From Clostridia bacterium (GTDB lineage: Bacteria; Bacillota; Clostridia; TANB77; CAG-508), in the NCBI GenBank assembly GCA_017528085.1, contig JAFXPH010000016.1:1-64000 (forward strand): DNA of 64,000 nucleotides, written 5' to 3'. Within the stretch, counting starts at the first letter, position 1. Every line of letters begins with the position of its first letter. Made by a program: the position numbers and the translations under genes. The notes under the pieces are model-generated. The model was not told the DNA's origin. It was given only the letters and a program-made list of their open reading frames with translations, and did not search any database. Below, in pieces: positions 44,905 to 52,801 of the stretch.

Positions 44905-45324
44905 TTATTTTATTGAGCCTAACAATAATTGAATATCTGCATTTAAATCCATTGATTCATTTTCATAGAAACTATTATATTTTTTCTCAAAATGTTCTAT
45001 TAGTTTCTTTATTGTTGTTTTACAAGATTCATCTGTCTCTTTCATTTTTTCAGTAGGTGCAGGACTATTTATGAATTTTATATGTGATTTAATTATTTTA
45101 GTAATTGTAGGAATATAGTATTTACCATAATATTTAAATTTAATAGCATCTTCTTCACTATTAAATATTTGAGTATAAATTTTATCTAGTAAAATAACTA
45201 GTTGTTTTACATCTTCTTTAAATTCCTCGTCCTTTTCTGGAATTTCAAGAAATGCTCTTTTTACTCCTAAAATAGATTCCTTAATTACTTTTAAAATATC
45301 AATTTGATCATTTAATTCACTCAT
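44905..45324 (-). CDS. Hypothetical helical protein, weakly XpaC-like
   Basis: The 139-residue all-helical protein has no signal peptide. The stretch FKYYGKYYIPTITKIIKSHI resembles the YYLPT.LKLL core of XpaC-like (5-bromo-4-chloroindolyl phosphate hydrolysis) proteins, whose function is poorly defined; the match is weak. It is 16 bases upstream of the helicase gene and heads that transcript. Confidence 0.75.
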   Translation of the reverse strand: MSELNDQIDILKVIKESILGVKRAFLEIPEKDEEFKEDVKQLVILLDKIYTQIFNSEEDAIKFKYYGKYYIPTITKIIKSHIKFINSPAPTEKMKETDESCKTTIKKLIEHFEKKYNSFYENESMDLNADIQLLLGSIK

Positions 45325-45389
45325 AATTAATCCCCTTAAAATAATATAATTTAGTTTATCATTTACTTAGGAAAATTACAATTTTTAAA

Positions 45390-45421
45390 GCAAAAAATAA
45401 AGCATATTAAAATATGCTTTA
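45390..45421 (-). terminator. Terminator of the 45433 gene
   Basis: AAAGCATATT pairs with AATATGCTTT; the minus strand continues TATTTTTTG. It separates the 45433 gene from the helicase unit. Confidence 0.85.
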
Positions 45422-45432
45422 CTCTATAATTA

Positions 45433-46065
45433 TTATTTTTCTAAAAATACCCATCTTAAGAAATCTATGAAGCTATCATAAGCTGTTCGCTCTTTAGATT
45501 TTACTAGATGAAACTCTGTGTTATTTGGAGTAATATCAGTGTATCTATTTATATCGTATACTTTTCCAATTATTCTAAATGGAGAAACATACTCTTCTTC
45601 TCCATTTAGTTCCTTCTTTAGCTTTATTTCTTTTTCCTTTTGTGCTTTTAAATATTGTTTTTCTAAAGCTGACTTTTTATCAGCTGTAGTAAAGTAATTT
45701 AAGTTAAGCCAAGAAATAAATTTTGATGTTTTAGGAAATACATTATCCATATTAAGTGCATCTTTAGGGTCTATTTTAGTTTTAAAATCTTTATCTCTTC
45801 TAGATGCAATTGTCTCTAATATATCAAATGGTATTCTTTTAACTATTGGTCTATCAATATAAGCTAGAATTTCAAATGTCTCTTCATATACTTCTTTTTC
45901 TATCGCACATTTAGAAGACGTACCACGCCTATCTATTTCTATGTCATAAGAAAAGTCTAACATATCGTCTTTAGTCATCTTGTTTATCATTTTAGATTTT
46001 TCTAAATCTACAGTATCCATTTTCTTTATTAAATTAGAAGTATTTTGAAGTAATTCTTTTTCCAT
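45433..46065 (-). CDS. Hypothetical cytoplasmic protein
   Basis: The 210-residue protein is charged with no membrane helix. The first half includes TKDDMLDFSYDIEIDRRGTS and FDILETIASRRDKDFK; the middle is lysine-rich (EKQYLKAQKEKEIKLKKEL). No family is recognised. It has its own terminator, so it is not part of the downstream helicase-alr transcript. Confidence 0.75.
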   Translation of the reverse strand: MEKELLQNTSNLIKKMDTVDLEKSKMINKMTKDDMLDFSYDIEIDRRGTSSKCAIEKEVYEETFEILAYIDRPIVKRIPFDILETIASRRDKDFKTKIDPKDALNMDNVFPKTSKFISWLNLNYFTTADKKSALEKQYLKAQKEKEIKLKKELNGEEEYVSPFRIIGKVYDINRYTDITPNNTEFHLVKSKERTAYDSFIDFLRWVFLEK

Positions 46066-46244
46066 ATTTTTCCCTTTTATAATTCTAACTTTACTTAAAT
46101 ATCATATTTAAAAGGAGCTTATTTTTCAAGCTTTTTAATCCATTTGAAAAGTAAAAGATATACTATTGTATTATTTATCTTTTAATTTTATTTTGTTTAA
46201 TATAAAATATATTCATAAAATAAATTAAATAAGGAGACCGAAAA

Positions 46245-47105
46245 ATGGAAATTAAAAATCTTCAAAACGAAGGAAGAAAAATCGTTAAACAAATGGGTTC
46301 TTTCAGCGTATTAGAATACATAAAAGACTTATCTGTTAGCCCATTTAATGCTGCATCAGAATATTTCATGGAAAAAATGGGTGTTAGAAGAAGACAAGTT
46401 ATTTGTTCTTTAAAAGACTCATCTATTAAGATGCAAGCAGGTGCTTTACAATGGCTTACAGGAAATATCCAAATAGAAACAGATGTTAAAGGCGCAGGTG
46501 ATTTTCTTGGTAAAATGGTAAAAGGTGCCGTTACAAAAGAATCTGGTGTTAAACCAGTTTATAAAGGAACAGGTATTGTAGCATTAGAGCCTACATACAA
46601 ATATTTAATTCCAATTAATGTTGGTGAATGGGAAGGCGGAATTACAATTGAAGATGGAATGTATTTAGTTTCAGATCAAAATATTGAACTAAATGTTGTT
46701 CATAGAAAAAATATTTCTTCAACTGTTCTTGGTAATGAAGGTTTCTTTAACTTAAGCCTTGCTGGAAACGGTATTGCTGTTTTAGAAAGTAACGTTCCAG
46801 AAAATGAATTAATTGAAATTAATCTAAACAATGGAGAACTTAAAATAGATGGTAGACAAGCTATATGCTGGAGCACAAGCTTAGATTTTACAGTTGAAAA
46901 ATCTACAAAATCATTAATCGGATCTGCAATTTCAAATGAAGGATTCTTAAATGTATATAGAGGAACAGGTAAAGTATTAATGAGCCCTGTTGCTCCAACA
47001 GATTCTTTAGCTGCTGCAACAAATACAGTTTCAGCTAAAGCTGCAGATACTGCAAGTAACGTTGCTAATGCTGCAAATATAATTGGAAGTTTTTTAGGTA
47101 AATAA
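46245..47105 (+). CDS. AIM24 family protein
   Basis: The 286-residue protein has the AIM24 (TIGR00266-related) beta-helical core, with repeats such as GTGIVALEPTYKYLIPI, DGMYLVSDQNIELNV, LAGNGIAVLES and YRGTGKVLMSPV. The last 40 residues are Ala/Thr/Ser-rich. Bacterial members have no settled function. An AAGGAGAC site lies 8 bases before the ATG; the gene is single and converges on the nicotinamidase-like gene. Confidence 0.88.
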   Translation: MEIKNLQNEGRKIVKQMGSFSVLEYIKDLSVSPFNAASEYFMEKMGVRRRQVICSLKDSSIKMQAGALQWLTGNIQIETDVKGAGDFLGKMVKGAVTKESGVKPVYKGTGIVALEPTYKYLIPINVGEWEGGITIEDGMYLVSDQNIELNVVHRKNISSTVLGNEGFFNLSLAGNGIAVLESNVPENELIEINLNNGELKIDGRQAICWSTSLDFTVEKSTKSLIGSAISNEGFLNVYRGTGKVLMSPVAPTDSLAAATNTVSAKAADTASNVANAANIIGSFLGK

Positions 47106-47121
47106 TTTATAAATTAAAATA

Positions 47122-47160
47122 AAAAAGAGTTAAACTAAATTAGTTTAACTCTTTTTGTTT
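47122..47160. terminator. Shared terminator, AIM24 and isochorismatase genes
   Basis: AAAGAGTTAAACT pairs with AGTTTAACTCTTT around AAATT. Confidence 0.92.
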
Positions 47161-47162
47161 AT

Positions 47163-47738
47163 TTATTTAATTACAACTCCTGCTTGTTTCATTAACTTAA
47201 ATGCCATTTCATTATATTCTTCCCTTTTATGCTCTTCTGAGTTATATGTTTCCACCATTTTCTTTGGAACTGTGATTAAAATATCTTTATTTCTATCATC
47301 AAAATATGTTTGAAGTGGAATTACTAAATTAAGTACACAAATATCTGTACAGCATCCTACAATTACAACTTCTTTTAAGTTTTTAAAACTATCTATTGCT
47401 TCTAAAAATCCTGGTGCATGCATAGCACTTGTAGAGTTTTTCTTGAATACTAACGCATCTTCTGTTTCAAATCTTTTTAATTCATCAATTAATTCTGACT
47501 CATGAGTATTTTCAACACAATGAACTGGAAACTTTTTAAACTCTACTGCATCTTCTTTATGTGTATCTTTAACTATAATATTCATTGCTTTTGGATCTTG
47601 TCTAGCTAGTTCCATTAAGCTTATTTGATATGGTATTGTATTTCTTATATATTCATCATGCATTGGTCCTTCATTTACAAAGCCATTTACCATATCAACA
47701 TTTATAACTATTTTTTCAATTTCTTCTATGTTTTTCAT
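47163..47738 (-). CDS. Isochorismatase-family cysteine hydrolase, nicotinamidase-like
   Basis: The 191-residue enzyme has the catalytic Asp in IVINVDMVNGF (D15), metal ligands in KDTHKEDAVEFKKFPVHC and the nucleophilic cysteine in VGCCTDICV. The D.H...FP.HC pattern is typical of nicotinamidases (PncA), which deaminate nicotinamide for NAD salvage. It begins 9 bases after the 5'-nucleotidase gene, in line with a small nucleotide-salvage operon. Confidence 0.88.
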   Translation of the reverse strand: MKNIEEIEKIVINVDMVNGFVNEGPMHDEYIRNTIPYQISLMELARQDPKAMNIIVKDTHKEDAVEFKKFPVHCVENTHESELIDELKRFETEDALVFKKNSTSAMHAPGFLEAIDSFKNLKEVVIVGCCTDICVLNLVIPLQTYFDDRNKDILITVPKKMVETYNSEEHKREEYNEMAFKLMKQAGVVIK

Positions 47739-47747
47739 ATTATCCTC

Positions 47748-48206
47748 TTAATCTACTAATACAGTGTCCTTAAGTAAAATAACATCTGGATTAGTCATTC
47801 TTACTAAATCTATAACTTTAACATCATCATCAATGAATATTATTTTTGATCCATCTCTTTCTAGTGATGATAAGTATTCTGATTTTAATTCATCTGATTT
47901 TTTATATTCATTTGATTCTCTAGGCATAATTATCCTATTTTGTTCTTTAAAAAATGGAGCATATTTATCAAGCCATAAATTCTTTTCACCTACACCAATA
48001 TCCATACGTGATACAGATAAAATGTATAGTTCTACATTATCCATTTTTGATATTTCTTCTAGTTTATTTATACTTGTAAATAATGGTCTTTTCTTGTCAT
48101 AACTTCCTGGATTTCCTATATCATAGTCTGCTATAACTCCATCCATATCTACAAATAGCTTTATGTCTTTTCCCATGTACTGATTCAAATATTCTTTTAA
48201 ATACAT
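47748..48206 (-). CDS. HAD-type 5'-nucleotidase (NT5C-like)
   Basis: The 152-residue HAD protein has the catalytic DxD in LFVDMDGVIADYD (D20, D22), LYILSVS as motif II and IIFIDDDVKVI as motif III. It resembles small bacterial 5'(3')-deoxyribonucleotidases. It is the first gene of a two-gene unit with the nicotinamidase-like enzyme, suggesting nucleotide or NAD turnover. Confidence 0.85.
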   Translation of the reverse strand: MYLKEYLNQYMGKDIKLFVDMDGVIADYDIGNPGSYDKKRPLFTSINKLEEISKMDNVELYILSVSRMDIGVGEKNLWLDKYAPFFKEQNRIIMPRESNEYKKSDELKSEYLSSLERDGSKIIFIDDDVKVIDLVRMTNPDVILLKDTVLVD

Positions 48207-48277
48207 AAATACCTCCCCATAATTCGTATTTACATTTTTATTATATCATAAGAATTGCTTATTAAATATTACAAATT

Positions 48278-48303
48278 TAAAAGCATCCAATTGGATGCTT
48301 TTA
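48278..48303 (-). terminator. Terminator of the MobV operon
   Basis: AAAAGCATCC pairs with GGATGCTTTT; T run on the minus strand; it directly follows the relaxase stop. Confidence 0.85.
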
Positions 48304-48304
48304 A

Positions 48305-49246
48305 TTACTTATATGTGTCTTTAAATAAAGAATATAGTACTTTTTTGTCAATATTTAGTTTTCGCTGAATAACTACATATAGTTTTTGAATAAATCTTTT
48401 TAATCTATAAGTTTTATTTATTAAATCATAATACTTTTTTCTTAGAGATGTATTTATTCTTTTAAGTTCATAAAGCCTATCTAAAACATTAGTAAGTTTT
48501 GCACACATATCATAAATTTTATTATAGTCATCTACTATTTTATTGTACTCCTCTGTAGATACAAATTTTTCACTACTATCTTTCTCTTGCTTTTTACCTT
48601 CTTTAATATATCTTTCAAGCAGATCATATCTTGTGAGTTTTTTAAGCCTTTCAATAGATATTTTTTCAAGTCCAATACTTCCTCCTTTTTCAAGATAGAA
48701 GTTGTTTTTTATCATGAATTCATAAAAATTTTGTTGCAACTTTTTATAAGAATTTCTTTCAGAAAAGAACTCAGAATATGCTAATTTATCATATAGTTTT
48801 CCACTATTTATATCCTTTTTGTGGACAACTGGCATAAATGATATATGCATATGTGGTTTTGACTCATCCATATGTACTACAGCAGATAATATATATTTTT
48901 TTCCAAGGTTTTTATAGTTTTCAACAAACATAGTAGCACATTCAAAAAATCTCCTTGTTTCGCTTTCTCCAATTGATTTAAAATAGTCTTTATCTGAGGT
49001 AATTACATATTCACACATTATATTAGAGTTCTTCCTTTTTCGAAATACAACATTATTTTCTGCTATTATTTCTTTAATCCTTTTTAAGTATGGCTCTTTA
49101 CAATCTATTACCGAGTAATTTAAATATGTTCTAGATTTATCTATATTTCTATTTGAATAATTATAATTTCTTCTTTCATTATGCTTATAAATATCATTAA
49201 CACTTGTTTTCTTATACTTAGTATTAATTAATATTGCAAAGCTCAT
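48305..49246 (-). CDS. MobV-family relaxase (Pre/Mob)
   Basis: The 313-residue protein carries the Pre/Mob signature: an N-terminal domain with YNYSNRNIDKSRTYLNYSV and the metal-binding motif HMDESKPHMHISFMPV (HxDE..PHxH). A long C-terminal helical or coiled part follows (VDDYNKIYDMCAKLTNVL). MobV relaxases nick and transfer mobilizable plasmids and integrated elements at oriT. It follows two other genes of a mobilization module on the same strand. I see no integrase nearby. Confidence 0.92.
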   Translation of the reverse strand: MSFAILINTKYKKTSVNDIYKHNERRNYNYSNRNIDKSRTYLNYSVIDCKEPYLKRIKEIIAENNVVFRKRKNSNIMCEYVITSDKDYFKSIGESETRRFFECATMFVENYKNLGKKYILSAVVHMDESKPHMHISFMPVVHKKDINSGKLYDKLAYSEFFSERNSYKKLQQNFYEFMIKNNFYLEKGGSIGLEKISIERLKKLTRYDLLERYIKEGKKQEKDSSEKFVSTEEYNKIVDDYNKIYDMCAKLTNVLDRLYELKRINTSLRKKYYDLINKTYRLKRFIQKLYVVIQRKLNIDKKVLYSLFKDTYK

Positions 49247-49261
49247 TCATTCACCTCCAAA

Positions 49262-49603
49262 CTATCTACATTCTATGGCTTCTCTTTCGCCATGGCACAT
49301 ATGTCTTAAAACACCTTTTTCATCAAAATCAAATAATCGTCTTAAGCTAAATCTTGCCATGTTGTAGTCTGTAGTTCTAATTATTCCATTTCTGATAAGA
49401 CAATTAATTAGTTCTTTATCACTGATGCTAAGCAGACCAACATCACCTATTTCTTTTGGAATTATTTGGTTTTTTCTTGTTATTTCTATATTCTTTTTAG
49501 GATATTTATTTTCTAATACTATTTTGATTCCAAGATTGTCATATTCTGAAGTTTTTATTTTATAATCTTCTCCTTTGTAAAAGAATACTTTCTCATCTTC
49601 CAT
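49262..49603 (-). CDS. Hypothetical mobilization-module protein
   Basis: A 113-residue protein of mixed strand and helix (VFFYKGEDYKIKTSEYDNLG...) with a C-terminal CHGEREAIEC. No family is recognised. It lies between the RadC-type gene and the relaxase with short gaps (about 15-25 bases), so it belongs to the same transcript. Confidence 0.75.
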   Translation of the reverse strand: MEDEKVFFYKGEDYKIKTSEYDNLGIKIVLENKYPKKNIEITRKNQIIPKEIGDVGLLSISDKELINCLIRNGIIRTTDYNMARFSLRRLFDFDEKGVLRHMCHGEREAIECR

Positions 49604-49628
49604 TTTTAATTCCTCCTAATCAAATTTT

Positions 49629-51047
49629 CTAAATAATTCGTTCAAAGTTTCTCCCTCTGTGGGATTTCTTTGTTCCTTTATCTTTTCCTTGCTTGAGATA
49701 TTCAAAAGCATTTTGAGAAAAGACTTCTTTTCCTCTAATAATCTCTTCTTGAGTTAAACTTCTAAAATCTCCTTTTTCATAGTCGTCACCAATAAGGAAA
49801 CAATCTCCTGCAATATAATCTAGATCAAACACTAGATTAGGTTTAAGACCAAGAAGTTTTCCTTCTTCGTTACAGATAATTATTAGGTCTTCATATGGCA
49901 CAACTTCTATTAATCCTCCTACTAGTTTTTGTTTTGCTTCTAAAGTATTATCTATTAGCATTTCTTTAGGCTCTTCACCTACTTTTTTATATAAAATTCT
50001 TATTTTATTTTTCATCTCTTCTTTTTTATTAACTCCTTCTAAATAATTTGATAGTTGCTCCAACGGAACTGCATTATAGTCTTCCATCATTTCTCCAACA
50101 ACAAAATTTGAGAATATTATTTGTGGTTTAACCTTAAAAATATCACTTTCATTAATATCTCTAATCCACTCTTTAACAATTTTTACCCCTTCTGTTTCTT
50201 CCTTATATAAAACAGCATCTGTAAAGAATAATTGATTTTCTTGAAGTGATTTTATTCTCTCAAATGTTTTCTCGTCTTCAGTTGCAATAAATGCTTTAAT
50301 TGCTCCACAATCTTTAGATTCATTTTTAATAAAACCCATTAATTGTTTATCTTTCATATTTAGCATCTTGTTAGAAATATCCATTATTTTTCTAACTCTT
50401 AATTTTGTATCTAATAACATCAAAATAGAAAAATCTTTTGTGTTTTTAATTCTATTTATCAGTCCTACAAACTCTTCTCTTGAAGTAATAACACCTTCAT
50501 ATCTATCATCTTTATTAAAATACTCAATATAATGATCTTTCTTCTTTGGATTTAGAATTCTTTTTACTTCTGGAACAGCAATTCCTCCTTTTTCACTAAT
50601 CCAAGAATATGTATTTGTATTAATAATTAAATGTCCTCTATATCCTGGTAGTGAATTAATAAAAATTTGAGTTGATCTTATATCATTTTTAGATGCATCA
50701 GCAGGTCCTGCTGGATGATTGTGTACCATATAATAAGAATCTGCTCCAAGTCTTTCCATAGCATTTTTAAATTTATAAAAAGTATAGTCTTTTCTCTCCA
50801 TACCATTTCTTTTGTACTTTATTATATTTACTGAATTAGCATCCTTTGAAGAAACAATTTCAGAACCTAGGATTTTATTTCCTTTCAAATAAAATAGTCT
50901 AAATGTTTCATAAATAGGACTCCTAAATATAGCTGCTAGTTCAACTAAATCTTCCGTTTTATTAATTACTTTATCTCTTAAATCAATGTATCCTTTTTCT
51001 TTAAAAGTATCTTTAACTCTTTTGTATAGTACATTGTAATCTCTCAT
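49629..51047 (-). CDS. RadC-type JAB domain fused to DUF3846
   Basis: The 472-residue protein has a JAB/RadC domain (about 30-150) with the metal motif MVHNHPAGPADASKND (HxHP...S..D). The C-terminal part (about 365-455) matches DUF3846: KEMLIDNTLEAKQKLVGGLI then IIICNEEGKLLGL and YIAGDCFLIG. RadC-like JAB proteins are common on mobile elements and are often linked to anti-restriction, though the activity is unsettled; DUF3846 is common in plasmids and phages. The AAAGGAGA site overlaps the end of the 52-codon gene. Confidence 0.85.
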   Translation of the reverse strand: MRDYNVLYKRVKDTFKEKGYIDLRDKVINKTEDLVELAAIFRSPIYETFRLFYLKGNKILGSEIVSSKDANSVNIIKYKRNGMERKDYTFYKFKNAMERLGADSYYMVHNHPAGPADASKNDIRSTQIFINSLPGYRGHLIINTNTYSWISEKGGIAVPEVKRILNPKKKDHYIEYFNKDDRYEGVITSREEFVGLINRIKNTKDFSILMLLDTKLRVRKIMDISNKMLNMKDKQLMGFIKNESKDCGAIKAFIATEDEKTFERIKSLQENQLFFTDAVLYKEETEGVKIVKEWIRDINESDIFKVKPQIIFSNFVVGEMMEDYNAVPLEQLSNYLEGVNKKEEMKNKIRILYKKVGEEPKEMLIDNTLEAKQKLVGGLIEVVPYEDLIIICNEEGKLLGLKPNLVFDLDYIAGDCFLIGDDYEKGDFRSLTQEEIIRGKEVFSQNAFEYLKQGKDKGTKKSHRGRNFERII

Positions 51048-51049
51048 AC

Positions 51050-51208
51050 TTATCTCCTTTCTTGTAAGTTTAATAGTTCTACCTCATGAATTAATTCTTT
51101 CCCCGTGTAACCTTTATAGGCTTTTTGTTCCAATAGTTTTTGAATCTTATAGTCATTAATTGAATAGAATTTCACTTTATCTTTTGAGTAAATTTTACTT
51201 AGTTTCAT
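51050..51208 (-). CDS. Small hypothetical protein (52 residues) upstream of radC-like gene
   Basis: An open frame of 53 codons from ATG at 51208 follows a perfect AAAGGAGGT site 4 bases upstream. Its stop codon lies inside the ribosome binding site of the RadC-JAB gene, so the two are translationally coupled. The product (starting MKLSKIYSKDKVKFYSIND) is charged and helical (KELIHEVELLNLQERR). No family is recognised. It is the first gene of the mobilization operon. Confidence 0.75.
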   Translation of the reverse strand: MKLSKIYSKDKVKFYSINDYKIQKLLEQKAYKGYTGKELIHEVELLNLQERR

Positions 51209-51314
51209 AAGTACCTCCTTTCGGGAGTTACTTTACACTGGTTTTGAAATGTTTTTACAATATGTGGTTAAATAATCTATTATTTTTATAAAAAAGTCCC
51301 TAATCCCCTAAAAA

Positions 51315-51343
51315 TTGACTTTTTACCTAATTTATGGTATAAT
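51315..51343 (+). promoter_or_regulatory. Promoter of the 51404 gene
   Basis: TTGACT (51315-51320), 17 bp ending TGG, TATAAT (51338-51343). It lies between the divergent mobilization operon and the 51404 gene. Confidence 0.85.
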
Positions 51344-51403
51344 GTATTATGCAATTAAATCATTAAACCTGTTTTCCGGGAATAACCATAGGGAGGGCTA
51401 AAT

Positions 51404-51688
51404 ATGAACATGAAGATTATACTGAAAGGTATGGACGCTTTTGCCGAACCCAGTGGGAAACCTCTTGGAAAAGTGATAGCGTTCGAAAGTGGCAAAGCAT
51501 TTATTCAATCTGACAAAGGAGACGTGCTTCCGGCATTTCTCGGAGTCAACGACGGCATTAAAACTTATGAGCTGTGTTATAAAACACCGTGCTCAGCTCA
51601 TTGTCCTTTAAGGACATCACCCAGATGCAGATTAAACAATCCGGAAAAACAGGCCTTCTACATGGTACCTCAAGCAATATCTGTGTAG
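51404..51688 (+). CDS. Small cysteine-cluster protein
   Basis: The 94-residue product has a beta-rich N-terminal half (IILKGMDAFAEPSG...LGKVIAFESGKAFI) and a cysteine cluster ELCYKTPCSAHC then RTSPRC (four cysteines and a histidine within 18 residues), which may bind zinc or an Fe-S cluster. The start with GGAGGG 8 bases upstream is clear; a second ATG two codons on is an alternative. It is a higher-G+C monocistronic cassette set inside the mobilization region. No family is recognised. Confidence 0.78.
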   Translation: MNMKIILKGMDAFAEPSGKPLGKVIAFESGKAFIQSDKGDVLPAFLGVNDGIKTYELCYKTPCSAHCPLRTSPRCRLNNPEKQAFYMVPQAISV

Positions 51689-51696
51689 AAGATCAC

Positions 51697-51732
51697 AAAA
51701 AAGGGGGCTGAATTTCAGCCCCCTACCTTTTT
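51697..51732. terminator. Shared terminator, 51404 and 51731 genes
   Basis: AGGGGGCTGAA pairs with TTCAGCCCCCT; T-rich flanks on the plus strand. Confidence 0.93.
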
Positions 51733-52105
51733 ATATTAGGAAATCAATTTTTATTAAGAATAGTGTTATAAATGCTTTTGGTGTTAGATATGAATTATCA
51801 AAATCTACTTCAAATATTTCTTTAAATCTTTTTTCGCATTTTATTAAGTCTATATCTTTTAATGCACTTTCTATTCTATCTATCATTCTTTCAAAATTGA
51901 CATTCTTTTCTTTCGAATACTTCTCTAGTATGTATTTTAGATTCTCATCAATATAATCATTTGTATATGCAAAGAATATTAAATTAACAAGTTCTTTTAG
52001 CCCTCGTCTAGATGGTCTAATTCCAATGTTTACAAGTGTATTATAAATAGAGTTTTTAATTTCTCTTTCTGTTTTTTCATTTGTAATAACATTAATACTT
52101 TCCAT
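51731..52105 (-). CDS. Stand-alone Spo0A C-terminal-like DNA-binding protein
   Basis: The ATG at 52105 follows a GAAAGGTGGT site. The 124 residues align by eye with the Spo0A output domain: I...L..IGIRPSRRGLKELVNLI, then KYILEKYSKEKNVNFERMIDRI (like the IAKKYNTT..RVERAIR segment), then FKEIFEVDF and a closing SYLTPKAFITLFLIKIDF. There is no receiver domain, so it would bind DNA without phosphorylation control. It lies beside a mobilization module and may regulate it. The match is by pattern only. Confidence 0.6.
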   Translation of the reverse strand: MESINVITNEKTEREIKNSIYNTLVNIGIRPSRRGLKELVNLIFFAYTNDYIDENLKYILEKYSKEKNVNFERMIDRIESALKDIDLIKCEKRFKEIFEVDFDNSYLTPKAFITLFLIKIDFLI

Positions 52106-52309
52106 AACTATTACCACCTTTCGAGGCATACTTTATAAAAAATAAATAATAAAATCAAATTGGAAAATTATAACTATAAGAAACGAATCATTATACTCTT
52201 AAGAAACGTTTATAATAAATGGAAACGATTTTTAATAAATTATAAATCTATTTAAGGCTTAAAAAGTACTTAAACAACATGGATAATCTAAAATTATATT
52301 TTTTTGAAA
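52106..52309. repeat. Repeats AAGAAACG upstream of the Spo0A-C-like gene
   Basis: TAAGAAACG occurs at 52177 and 52200 and a related TGGAAACG at about 52220, roughly two helical turns apart. They lie upstream of the Spo0A-C-like gene and could be binding sites for it or another regulator. The rest of the stretch is A/T-rich and featureless. Confidence 0.35.
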
Positions 52310-52342
52310 CAAAAAATAATCGGATCCCAAAGAGGATCCGAT
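52310..52342 (-). terminator. Terminator of the 16-codon transcript
   Basis: ATCGGATCC pairs with GGATCCGAT around CAAAGA, followed by ATTATTTTTTG on the minus strand. Confidence 0.9.
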
Positions 52343-52355
52343 AGGACTAAAAAAC

Positions 52356-52406
52356 TTATTCATCGATTTTCTCATCGATAACCTCATCTATACGAAGTAT
52401 ATCCAT
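52356..52406 (-). CDS. 16-residue peptide gene
   Basis: On the minus strand an AAGGAGGACA site precedes ATG at 52406, and 16 codons follow before TAA. The peptide MDILRIDEVIDEKIDE is strongly acidic with an IDE repeat. A strong terminator follows within 15 bases and a consensus promoter lies about 200 bases upstream, so this is a complete small transcription unit and not a chance frame. The same AAGGAGGACA ribosome binding site precedes the 16663 and 37403 genes. A leader peptide, signalling peptide or small toxin are possible; none is shown. Confidence 0.6.
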   Translation of the reverse strand: MDILRIDEVIDEKIDE

Positions 52407-52600
52407 ATTTTTGTCCTCCTTAGTACAAGATTCTTATCAAGGTAAAACTAATATCTAAACTATATACCTCTTACGAATCTTTTAAGGGAGTTTATATAGA
52501 TATCCAAGCTCAAGCTTGGATTTATTAGTTTTCATTCCAAGCTTTTACTTAGTATGTCTGATCAAACCGAAGTTTTTCACAAAACCTATATTTAAGTTTT
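52407..52600 (-). promoter_or_regulatory. Structured leader RNA of the 16-codon gene
   Basis: On the plus strand TCCAAGCT (52503-52510), AGCTTGGA (52513-52520) and TCCAAGCT (52536-52543) allow two mutually exclusive hairpins, the layout of a switching leader. A further CAAAAC/GTTTTG stem lies near 52580-52603. I do not recognise a known riboswitch. Confidence 0.5.
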
Positions 52601-52605
52601 GCCTT

Positions 52606-52634
52606 ATTCTACAATGATTTCCCCATGTTGTCAA
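52606..52634 (-). promoter_or_regulatory. Promoter of the 16-codon transcript
   Basis: Minus strand TTGACA (52629-52634), 17 bp, TAGAAT (52606-52611). The transcript would run about 290 bases to the terminator at 52310. Confidence 0.8.
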
Positions 52635-52710
52635 AGTTTCTTATTGATATAATTTACCTCAAAAATTATATTATAATTATTAAAAATGGCTATTTATTGA
52701 GCTTTTTATC

Positions 52711-52739
52711 TTGAATTATCAAAAAATCCGTTGTATAAT
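52711..52739 (+). promoter_or_regulatory. Promoter of the XRE regulator gene
   Basis: TTGAAT (52711-52716), 17 bp, TATAAT (52734-52739), 62 bases before the ATG. Confidence 0.8.
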
Positions 52740-52801
52740 ACTTATGTAAACAAACCAAATTAATGATTTTTATAAAAATAAGAAACCTGGGAGGTTAATA
52801 A

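Noticed and set aside
52407..52600. Known riboswitch class
   Set aside because: The competing AGCTTGGA arms are clear, but I cannot match the conserved cores of purine, SAM, TPP, preQ1 or c-di-GMP riboswitches by eye.
48305..52801. Prophage
   Set aside because: No integrase, terminase, capsid, portal or lysis genes; relaxase, JAB and DUF3846 fit a mobilizable element instead.
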